Part shown: positions 1 through 6,862 of the stretch, piece after piece
Layout: each line of letters begins with the position of its first letter
Position numbering within the stretch: the first letter of the stretch is position 1
Source of the DNA: Bifidobacteriaceae bacterium
GTDB taxonomy: Bacteria; Actinomycetota; Actinomycetes; Actinomycetales; WQXJ01
Reading direction: 5' to 3'
DNA length: 6,862 nucleotides
NCBI GenBank assembly: GCA_031278665.1
Contig: JAITKC010000192.1
Location: 1-6,862 of the forward strand
Made by a program: the position numbers and the translations under genes
The notes under the pieces: generated by a model
The model's input: only the letters and a program-made list of their open reading frames with translations
Database searches by the model: none
What the model was told of the DNA's origin: nothing

Positions 1-1367
1 ATCTGGTCGACGGCGAATGCGTCGCCGGCGTTTACACCATCGACGTCTATTCGGGCGAGCCGGTCGATCGCGTCTTTAGTGTCGTCTACGTCGACGGCGA
101 CGTGACGTTCTGGCTGACCAACCACGACAAACCGGGCGCCGTGAAACAGCTGACGGCTTTGTTCACCACCGCCCCGGCCAGCGCCAAGGATTCGACCCTG
201 GAGGTCGCACCGGAGTCGCCAATCGAGGTCGGGGAGTCTTACACCGCGACCGTGACCGTCAAAGACGCCTTCGGCAACCCGGTCGACGGTCAGGAAGTCG
301 AGTTCGGCCTCGACGGGTGGGAGTCTTGCCGAGCGACTATCGACGGCGATCCGAAGGTGACCTCGTCCGACAAGGGGCGAGCCAAGGTTACGATCACCGC
401 CGAGCGCGGCGGCGAGTGCGAGCTGTGGGCCGCCCTGGACGGCGACTCCCTGGACGGCTACCCGGAACTGGTCTGGCAGTGGCCGGAAGGACCGCCGGCC
501 GATCCGACTAAGACGACCGTCGTGATCACGCCGTCGGTCCCGCCCGCCAGCCCGGTCGGCCTGCCTTCGCCGATCGCGTTGGACGCCGCCTATGAGGTTG
601 TCGTCACCGCCTACGCCGACGACGGTCAAACGCCGGTGCCCGGCGCGGCGGTGACGCTGAGTAACCACACCGCCGACGCCAGGTGGCTTTGTATGGTGGA
701 GGTCACAGAGGTCGGCGGCGACGATGACGCGCCGTCGCTCGATCTGACCACCGAAACGGACGCCAACGGCCAGGTTCACGCCCTCGTCCGGTACGGCGGC
801 CCGATACCCGGGCCGGGGACCCTGTGCGAACTCAAGACCTCGGTCGACGGGACGAGATTCGACCGCCTGGGCGAGCACGAGGAGGGCTATCCCATCCCCT
901 CCTATCTGTCTTGGCGGTCGGCCCTCGACCTGACGGCGGATTGGACGTTCTACGAGGTCTCAGACGAATGGGTGGAGGCCGACGGAGATGACTCGGGAAC
1001 GGTCGAAGTCCGGCTTTGGAGCGCCACCGGCCTGGGCTTGGTCGACCTGTCGAAGCTGAAGGTTTCCGTGCCGAGCGAATCCGATTTGACCGTCGGAGAG
1101 TTTGTTGAGACCGCATTCAACGAGCTCGGCGCTCCGTCGGGCGTCTACAGCGCCAGTTTCACCGGCACGGTTGCCGGCCAGTGGCCGATTGAGGTGCTCT
1201 ACGACGGCGAACCGGTGAACCTTAAGGAGGGCGGCAACGGCCTCGCCCGCCTGAAGCTGGCGGAGCCGCCGCGGCCGGTCGGCTCGGAGCTAAGGTCGCG
1301 GGCGTCCATCACCGACTTGCTGGGCCAGGCCGGCGTCTACGGGGCCGCGGGCGCGACATCGGACGAC
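1..1367 (+). repeat. Repeat unit 1 (partial A, then B-C-D)
   Basis: This is the first, 5'-truncated unit. Module A survives only from its second conserved cysteine (residue 6) to the boundary motif FTTAPASA (3-185). Module B (186-503) is Big_1-like, with the strand motif VKDAFGNPVDGQEVEF, a cysteine pair at residues 109 and 139, and the end motif WQWPEGPPAD. Module C (504-941) starts TKTTVVITPS, has a Pro-rich linker before AYEVVVTAY, and carries cysteines at residues 230 and 275. Module D (942-1367) starts WTFYEVSDEWVEADG, contains LVDLSKLKVSVP and GVYSASFTGT, has no cysteine, and ends in the linker that includes GVYGAAG. Module edges were placed by comparing the five copies and may be off by several residues. 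Confidence 0.85.
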
Positions 1368-4300
1368 TACGGCAAGCAGACCATCACGGCGACGGTGCTC
1401 GACGCCGACGGCAAACCGGTCGTCGACGCGGCCGACAAACTCGCCGTCCGACCCGGTCCGGGCGACCTGGCGGAGAACTTGCCGGACAGCGGGCTGGGCT
1501 TTTCCGACGGCGGTTTCCAGTGCGCCGAGCCGCTGGTCGACGGCGCGTGCCAGGCGGGCGAATACACAATCGACGTCTATTCGGCCCACCCTGAGACGCG
1601 CTATCTGAACGTCGCCTATGTGGACGGGGAGGTCTCCTTCGTCTTGACGACGGCGGACCCGCCCGGCGCGCCGGTGAAGCAGCTAGTCGCGTTGTTCACC
1701 ACGGCGCCGGCCAGCGCCGAGCATTCGTCGTTTGCGCTCGACCCGCAGGAGGGGCCGATCGAGCCGGGCCTGTCTTATATGGCGACCGTGACGGTCAGCG
1801 ACAAGTTCGGCAATCTGGTGAGCGGAGAGCTGGTCGAGTTTTCCCTGTCCAGCCCTTGGGATTGCCCGGTGTCGTTCGACGACCCGGCGACTGAAGACGA
1901 TCTCGAGACCTCGGTCGAGGTGCTGACGTCTGATCAGGGCGAGGCCGTCCTCAGCCTGGCCGGCCAGTCGGCCGGGACCTGCGGACTGGAGGCCTATATC
2001 GGGAGCGAAGGAGATTGGCTCGGCGAGTTGTTCTTGGTCTGGGCTTGGGACGGGCCGGCGGCCGACCCCGCCAAGTCGACTGTGGTGATCACGCCATCCG
2101 ACCCGGCCGAGGATCCGGCCGGCGACCCTCTGGCGATACTCTCCTCCGACGCCTACGAGGTCGTCGTGACGACTTACGCCGAAGATGGGGTCACTCCGGC
2201 GCCGGGAGCGCCGGTCGAATTGACTTTTACCAGTTGGACTTATATGTCCTGTTACCCGGCTCCGGTTGTCAGCAGCGACGGGCCGGGCTGGTTTGAGCGG
2301 TACCAGCGGGGCCGGACCGGCGCCGACGGGACGCTGCGGTTGAGCATCGCCCTGTCGGGGCTTCCATACGCCGGGCTTAGGTCATGCGTACTGCAGGCCC
2401 GGGTAGAAGGCGAGGAGGTTCCCCGGATTGACGCGGACGGGGTGGACCATTCGCCGGCGCAGTTGATTTGGCTCGAACGGCCGGACCCAAGCGGTGATTA
2501 CAGCTACTACGCGGTCTCGGAAGACGGCGTCGAGGCCAATGGCAAGGACCACGGGACGGTCGAGGTCGAACTGCGGTCGACGGACGGTTATCTGGCCATG
2601 ATCGACCTGTCAAAACTAGAGATCTCCGCGCCGCCGGAATCCCGCCTGGTCTTTGGCGAGTGGGTGAATCAGTCGGACTTCGGGTGGCCGGCCGGCCCGT
2701 ATGAGGTAGCGTTCGCCGGCACGGCGCCCGGCGATTGGCCGGTCTCGGTGTCCTACAACGGCCAGCCGCTGAGCCTTGAATACGAAGACTCGAACGGCCA
2801 GGCCCATATGTTCGGCGAGGGCGTGCCGCCGACCGGCGCCGCGGCGGAGAAGTCCTCCGCCGCGGTGAGCGTGACGGCCGGGCAGCCCGCCAACCACGAC
2901 GCGCCCTCGGCGTCGCCCTCCAGTTGGGGACGCCAGACGCTGACGGTGACGTTAGTGGACGATGCCGACCAGCCGGTCGTCGACGCGGCGGCGGTTTTGC
3001 GCGCCCAGGCCGCGGCCGGAGACCCGGTCGACGGCATCGGGCTCTACTTCGCCAACGACGGCGCGTTCGCCTGCGCCGAAACCCCGATCGACGGCGAATG
3101 CGCGAGCGGCCTGTACGTGCTGGACGTCTACGCCTCAAAGGCCGGCCCGCGCCAACTCGAGGTGGTTTACGCGACCGGGACGGCCGACCAGTTCACGGTT
3201 GCCGCGGCGGCCGGCGGGACGGTCCTGACCACCGAGTTCACCGTGCCGCCGCTCGACCGGCTCGCCTCCACCGTGGTGATCAGTCCGTCCACGCCGGGCG
3301 ACGACCCGGACGACCCGTCGGACGAGCCGGATTCGGCGCCGGACAGGCTCGATTGGGGCGAGGTCTACACGGTCGTGGTGACCGCCTGGGACGAGGGGCG
3401 CAATAACCGCGTGCCGAACGCCCGGGTGCGGGCGCGCCTGACCGACCAGAACGCGCCGGCCCGGTATTGCGCCGGCGGGCAGCTCTGGCGGGGAGATTCG
3501 TCCGGCAGCGCCTTGACGCTTGAGGCCTCAGAGCTCGGCCGGGTCGAGTTCACCGTCGTCAGCAGCGAGCCCGGCTCCAAATGCAAACTCGAGGTTTGGC
3601 CGGTCGACTGGCCGGAACCGGGCCAATTCAACCAGTTCAGCGGCTCCGGCCGGGACCTGAACTGGAACGATCCTGAACCCGACCCGGAGCTCAGCTACTA
3701 CTTGGTGGACGAGCAACCGGTGGTGGCCAACGGTTACGACTTCGGAACGATCCGGGTCAACCTTTCGGCGCTGGTCGATGGCGAGCAACTAGAGGTCGGC
3801 GGCGATCCGGCGTTGTTGACCGCCTCGGCCGAAGACGGCGCCAGCGGCATCGCCGTCGGGCCGTTCGCCGCGGTCGACAACCCGGCCGTGGGCTGGTACG
3901 AGGCCTATTTCACGGGCACCGCGCCGGGGAATTGGACCATCAACGTTGCCTGGAACGGGATTCGGCTGAGCGCCCCGGAGGACTTAGATGTGGCTCATCT
4001 GGTGGAGGCTTCGCCTTTGGCGCCGGACCCGGCTCGGTCTTCGGTGCGACTGGCAGCCAACGGACTCAACCCGCGGGCGACTTATGCGGACGCGCTGGCC
4101 GATGACGCCGCCAGCGGTGGCGACTACTTCCACGTCCTTGACATCAGGCTGGCGGACGCCCAAGGCAACCCGGTCGAGGACGCCGCCGCCGCGTTGAGCG
4201 TCGGACTGGCGAGTTCGGATCCCTACGGGCCGGGCAGTTTCTTCGCCGGCAGCAGCGACCGCGTCAGCCAGCCCGGACGGGTCAAGGATCGTGGCCTCGG

Positions 4301-6862
4301 CGTCTACGAAGTCGAGGTGGCGTCCTTCAAGCCGGGGCTGCGCCAATTCAAGGTCACCTTCTCGGCCGGGGACTTGACCTTCGACCTGGCCAACGCCGCC
4401 GCGCCGGCGAGCGCCGCCGTGCCGGCGGCCTACCTGGGCCGCCCGGCCAGCCCCGAACACTCGAAACTGGTGGTCAACCCGTCCACGCCAACCGACCTGG
4501 TGACCGACCTGGCCGACCCGGCGGATGGCGTGCCGGACGTCCTGGCGCCCGGCCAAAACTATGAGATCCTGGTCAACTTGCGCGACCGGGAGGGGTTGCC
4601 GGCCTCAGACGATCAAGGCCTGGGCGATGTCGTCGACGTTCACGTCGTCTCGGCGGCGAACGAATGCGGAGCGGTGACCTTCTCCGACGAATCGGGCGAG
4701 ACTTCCGGCGTCTCGCAATGGGTAGCTTTCAACGTCGACCCGGACACCGGCCTGGGGAAGGTCTTCGCGTCCAGCGAAGTGGCGGCCACCTGCCAGTTGC
4801 TCGTCCGCACCGAGTCGTATACGCAGACCGGCAACTCGAACCTGCTCGGCAGCCCCAAGACCCTGCGCTGGACGGCGCCGTCTGATCCCGGCCAGGCCCA
4901 GACCTGGTTCGATGTCTCGCAGGCCGCCGTCCCGGCCGATGGCAGTTCGACCGGCCAGGTGACGGTGTCGCTACGCGATTCCGACGGCCAGCCGGTGACC
5001 ACGGCCGCAGCCTCGATTTCGGCCGCCGGCCAGGTCGGGGCCGGGCTGTCGTTCGGGGCTTTCAGCCCGCTCGGCGGCGGCCTCTACCAAACCTGGTTCA
5101 CCGGCACGCGGGCCGGCGACCACCCGGTGACCGTCTCGGTCGGCGGCGCCAACATAAACGTGCGGACGGGCGGCAACGACACGGCCCACTTGACCGACGC
5201 GTCCCCGCGGGCCGCGTCTGGGTCCGCTTCTTGGGTGACTATCACCGACAAAGCCGAGCAGTGGGGCGTGTACGGATTCCCCGGTGCCGCGCCGGAACAA
5301 TGGGGCTACCAGACCATCGAGGTTTGGGTGTTCGACGACAACGACCAGCCGATTACCACCGCCGCCGATAAGCTATCGGTCTACCCATCGGCATTCGACG
5401 ACGGGGGCGTGCTGGCCTATTCCGACGACGGCGCCTTCCGCTGCGCCGACGAACCGGTGGGCGGCGAGTGCCTCGAAGGCGCCTACCAGATCGACGTCTA
5501 CTCCGGCAAACCGGTGACGCGCTACCTTAACGTTTTCTATCAGGATGACTACGTCGAATTCGCGTTTAGAGTCTTGGGCTCTCACGGCTCGACGCTGTTG
5601 GCGGCGGAGTTCACGACGGCGCCGGCCAGCGCCAAGGACTCGACCCTGGCGGTCGAGCCGGAGCCGCCGGTCTTAGTCGGAGAAGGCCTGGAGGTCACCC
5701 TGACCGTGCGGGACCAGTTCGGCAATTTGGTGTCCGGCCAGATGGTGGCGTTCAAGTTGGAGCGGGACTGGGACTGCCCGGTGACCTTCGACGACCCTTA
5801 CACGCCGGAAGAGGTCGAGACGGTCTACGGGCCGGTTCCGACTTTCTATGATGGAACGGCCGTTGTCGAACTGGAGGCCGAACAGGCTGGCGTCTGCCCA
5901 ATGGATGCCTACCTGGCCTGGGAGGATGACCCCGACACCTGGGAGCACATCGGCCAAGCGGAACTGTCCTGGCAGTGGCCGGACGGCCCGCCGGCCGTCG
6001 CAGACGGTTCGACGGTTGTCGTCACCCCCTCAGAACCGGCCGGCGATCCGATGGGCGAACCGCTGCCGATCATGGTGGGCGAGTCTTATGACGTCCTGGT
6101 GACGGCCCTCGACGAGGCCGGGGATCCGGTGCCGGGCGCCGAGGTCGACTTCTTGTTGATGTCCTTGACGGACATGTCTTGTATCTCCCCGCTGGTCACC
6201 AGCGACGCGCCGGGTTGGGGCCAAGAGCGGGGGCGGACCGGAGCGGACGGGACGCTGCGCGTCGGCATCACCTTGGGCGACCCGGACGTGCGCATCTTCG
6301 GAATGTGCCTTTTGATGGTGACCGTGGACGATGAACCCGTGCCGGCCGGCGGCAGCGAAGATCTGCCCGACACGCGTTTGTTGGTCTGGTTGCCCGCCCC
6401 CGACCTGGAGTCCTCCGCCACTTACTACTGGGTCTCGGAAGACCCTGTGGTCGCCGGTGGCGAAGAGACCGGCTTCGTCGAAGCGCGGTTTTTCTCCGAC
6501 TACTCTCCGGCCTTGGTCGACCTCTCCGAGTTGAGGATTGACGCGCCGGATGACTCGGGCCTGGTCTTCGGGCCCTGGGAGGACACGACCGAACCAGGCG
6601 CGCTGTTGCCGTCCGGCGTCTACCGGGCGACCTTCAGCGGGACCAAGCCGGGCGCCTACCCGCTTGAGGTGTACTACTACGACGACCCGGTCGCCCTGGG
6701 CGATGACATGAACGGCACGGCCAGCCTGGTCGACGGGGGCGCCCCGCCGTCGGGTGGCGCTTCGGCGGAGTGGTCTTGGGCGTCGGTTACGCGGGTGGCG
6801 GGTCAGTTGGCTAATCGCGACGCGCCTGGTTTGGCGGAGTCGGGTTGGGGTCGTCAGACCGT
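1..6862 (+). CDS. Giant Ig-like repeat surface protein (invasin/intimin-type stalk), internal fragment
   Basis: The frame is open across the whole window (codons begin at base 3; bases 1-2 end a previous codon): 2,286 complete codons with no stop, incomplete at both ends. Third positions are mostly G or C, as expected for a real gene in GC-rich DNA. The product is acidic, rich in Asp, Gly, Ala, Val, Pro and Thr and poor in Lys. It consists of about 18 tandem beta-sandwich modules of roughly 105-150 residues in four recurring types. Big_1-like motifs such as FGNLVSG (residues 597-603 and 1908-1914) and invasin D3-like motifs such as ADGSSTGQVTVSLRD (from residue 1642) support a bacterial Ig-like adhesin. 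All 23 cysteines sit at conserved module positions, which fits export and disulfide formation. No membrane segment, signal peptide or sorting motif is visible. The role as an adhesin stalk is inferred from family architecture; a binding domain would lie outside the window. It could instead be a secreted matrix or cell-envelope protein. Confidence 0.93.
186..503 (+). repeat. B module, copy 1 (optional Big_1-like domain)
   Basis: This domain of about 106 residues follows FTTAPASA and starts KDSTLEVAPE. It has the Big_1 core VTVKDAFGNPVDGQEVEF, cysteines 30 residues apart (109 and 139), and a closing WQWPEGPPAD. Related copies are at 1719-2066 and 5634-5999; units 3 and 4 lack it. At the DNA level, the start (bases ~171-203) and end (~474-500) are close to those of the copy at 5619-5651 and 5970-5996, with only a few substitutions. 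The cysteine spacing here is shorter than in the other two copies (39 and 40). Confidence 0.8.
1368..2924 (+). repeat. Repeat unit 2 (complete A-B-C-D, 519 codons)
   Basis: Module A (1368-1718) opens YGKQTITATVLDADGKPV and holds a C-x8-C pair at residues 507 and 516, followed by GEYTIDVYS and FTTAPASA. Module B (1719-2066) has FGNLVSG and WDCPVSFDDP, with cysteines at residues 621 and 660. Module C (2067-2498) starts AKSTVVITPS, contains GRTGADGTLR, and has cysteines at residues 750 and 795. Module D (2499-2924) starts YSYYAVSEDGVEANG, contains MIDLSKLEISAP and GTAPGDWPV, and ends in a linker with AGQPANHDAP. Its closest relative in the window is unit 5: both share FGNLVSG, WDCPV, APGW or GPGW, and GRTGADGTLR. 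One stretch of module B is identical at 21 of 31 residues between the two. Confidence 0.87.
1719..2066 (+). repeat. B module, copy 2 (optional Big_1-like domain)
   Basis: This is a Big_1-like domain of 116 residues between modules A and C of unit 2. It starts EHSSFALDP, has the core VTVSDKFGNLVSGELVEF and WDCPVSFDDP, then a second cysteine in SAGTCGLEAY. It ends in WAWDGPAADP, a variant of the WQWP motif of the other two copies. Confidence 0.8.
2925..4121 (+). repeat. Repeat unit 3 (A-C-D, module B absent, 399 codons)
   Basis: Module A (2925-3257) opens WGRQTLTVTLVDDADQPV, has its C-x8-C pair at residues 1024 and 1033, then GLYVLDVYAS. It ends LTTEFTVPPLD and passes directly into a C-type start, STVVISPSTP, so no B module is present. 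Module C (3258-3689) carries an Asp/Pro-rich insertion before the strand VYTVVVTAWDEG, and cysteines at residues 1156 and 1194. Module D (3690-4121) starts LSYYLVDEQPVVANG, contains FGTIRVNLSALVDGEQ and YEAYFTGTAPGNWTINV, and has no cysteine. The frame is intact across the A/C joint, so the missing module reflects the architecture and not a broken gene. Confidence 0.83.
3294..3353 (+). other. Asp/Pro-rich segment in module C of unit 3
   Basis: Residues 1098-1117 contain DDPDDPSDEPDSAPD between the first strand (STVVISPS) and the second (VYTVVVTAW) of module C. Other C copies have a Pro/Ala-rich linker at this place, such as VPPASPVGLPSP in unit 1, but none is as acidic. It probably forms an exposed, extended loop. 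Calcium binding is possible, but no complete EF-hand-like or dockerin loop is present. Confidence 0.6.
4122..5300 (+). repeat. Repeat unit 4 (A-C-D, divergent, cysteine-free A, 393 codons)
   Basis: Module A (4122-4454) keeps the D3-like outline (VLDIRLADAQGNPVEDAA, later GVYEVEVASFKPGLRQFKV) but lacks both cysteines of the other A copies. At the matching place it reads FFAGSSDRVSQPGRVKD. Module C (4455-4898) begins with EHSKLVVNPSTP, an EHS start otherwise seen at the start of module B in unit 2. It has cysteines at residues 1555 and 1597. Module D (4899-5300) is the most typical invasin D3-like copy: ADGSSTGQVTVSLRD, DGQPV, then GGLYQTWFTGTRAGDHPVTV. Its closing linker includes WGVYGFPG, like the end of unit 1. 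This is the most diverged unit in the window. Confidence 0.82.
5301..6845 (+). repeat. Repeat unit 5 (complete A-B-C-D, 515 codons)
   Basis: Module A (5301-5633) opens WGYQTIEVWVFDDNDQPI, has a C-x8-C pair at residues 1814 and 1823, then AYQIDVYSGKP and FTTAPASA. Module B (5634-5999) starts KDSTLAVEPEPPV, contains FGNLVSG and DWDCPVTFDDP, has cysteines at residues 1925 and 1965, and ends WQWPDGPPA. Module C (6000-6416) starts GSTVVVTPSEP, contains GRTGADGTLR, and has cysteines at residues 2060 and 2102. Module D (6417-6845) starts ATYYWVSEDPVVAGG, contains LVDLSELRIDAP and GVYRATFSGTKPGAYPLEV, and ends in a linker with AGQLANRDAP. Length and motifs place it as the counterpart of unit 2. Confidence 0.87.
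5634..5999 (+). repeat. B module, copy 3 (optional Big_1-like domain)
   Basis: This is a Big_1-like domain of 122 residues between modules A and C of unit 5. It starts KDSTLAVEP as copy 1 does, but its core (VRDQFGNLVSGQMVAF, WDCPVTFDDP, second cysteine in QAGVCPMDAY) follows copy 2. It therefore looks like a mosaic of the two other copies, or all three keep different ancestral features. Confidence 0.8.
6751..6862 (+). other. Segment with shifted synonymous codon choice and G-over-C skew
   Basis: Counted directly, these 112 bases hold 52 G and 25 C, whereas G and C are roughly balanced by eye just upstream. Of the 36 codons from 6753 to 6860, 20 end in G, 12 in T, 4 in C and none in A. The homologous linker at 2838-2939 has 34 codons, of which 15 end in C and only 1 in T, although the two encode similar protein. 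The frame is unaffected. This may mark a boundary of recombination or of different ancestry. Confidence 0.65.
6846..6862 (+). repeat. Start of repeat unit 6 (module A, first residues only)
   Basis: The last codons read WGRQTV, matching the opening WGRQTL of module A in unit 3. With the preceding linker, this junction is identical to the unit 2/3 junction at 16 of 28 residues. The array therefore continues past the window, and the next unit is most likely of the unit 3 kind. Confidence 0.8.

Noticed and set aside
2377..3138. Long open frame on the - strand (253 codons)
   Set aside because: Its product is almost all Arg, Pro, Ala and Ser, with no domain pattern, as expected for the antisense of a GC-rich gene. 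It lies wholly within the repeat gene, whose frame shows clear protein-level conservation.
3240..3290. Frameshift or deletion breaking the gene where module B is missing
   Set aside because: The frame continues without interruption, and the C module that follows has its full set of strands and both cysteines. Unit 4 shows the same arrangement.
2924..3406. Open frame of 160 codons on the + strand in another frame
   Set aside because: The product is Arg/Gly-rich and of low complexity, and it overlaps the conserved repeat frame throughout. It is a shadow frame.
3984..4556. Open frame of 190 codons on the - strand
   Set aside because: It is Arg/Gly/Val-rich, with no recognisable motif and no counterpart at the other repeat units. 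Its codons mirror the Val/Asp/Gly-rich sense strand.
1..6862. CRISPR array or other short direct DNA repeats
   Set aside because: The repetition is at the scale of 100-500 residues and is mainly visible in protein. There are no short identical repeats with regular spacers.
1..6862. Collapsed or artificial assembly of repeats
   Set aside because: The copies differ at many positions in both DNA and protein, so reads could be placed uniquely. Nothing in the window suggests a chimeric joint, except possibly the composition shift near 6751, which is reported separately.
1..6862. Promoters, terminators, tRNA or other RNA genes
   Set aside because: The coding frame covers every base. I saw no hairpin followed by a T-run and no tRNA-like pattern, and none would be expected inside this gene.

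Overview
The whole window lies inside one very large, uninterrupted protein-coding frame on the + strand. I translated it codon by codon from base 3 to base 6860: 2,286 complete codons, no stop and no frameshift. The gene starts upstream and ends downstream of the window, so no start codon, ribosome binding site, promoter, signal peptide, anchor or terminator can be seen. I find no other gene. The DNA is GC-rich (about two thirds GC by eye) with mostly G/C-ending codons. That composition, and a secreted-type protein rich in paired cysteines, suggest a high-GC actinobacterium. The genus cannot be told from this window.

The protein is a tandem array of Ig-like beta-sandwich domains of the bacterial invasin/intimin type, as found in the stalks of giant surface adhesins. 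I see four module types, named here A, B, C and D. A and D resemble invasin domain-3-like modules (motif G-V/L-Y-x-x-x-V/F near the end). B and C resemble bacterial Ig-like group 1 (Big_1) modules (for example V-x-D-x-F-G-N-x-V-x-G). They are arranged as follows: unit 1, partial A-B-C-D (1-1367); unit 2, A-B-C-D (1368-2924); unit 3, A-C-D (2925-4121); unit 4, A-C-D (4122-5300); unit 5, A-B-C-D (5301-6845); unit 6, start of A (6846-6862).

Above the unit level there is a larger period of three units, about 3.9 kb or 1,310 residues. Units 2 and 5 match best, and the linker types at the unit junctions recur in the same order. All 23 cysteines fall in the same place in their module type: one pair per A, B and C module, and none in D. 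This predicts a disulfide in nearly every A, B and C domain. The exception is the A module of unit 4, which has no cysteine. The last ~110 bases switch sharply in synonymous codon choice compared with the homologous junction upstream.

The likely role, inferred from architecture only, is a long, stiff, disulfide-stabilised stalk holding an adhesive tip away from the cell. The tip and the anchor are outside the window. Residue numbers in this annotation count from the first complete codon, so residue n is encoded from base 3n.
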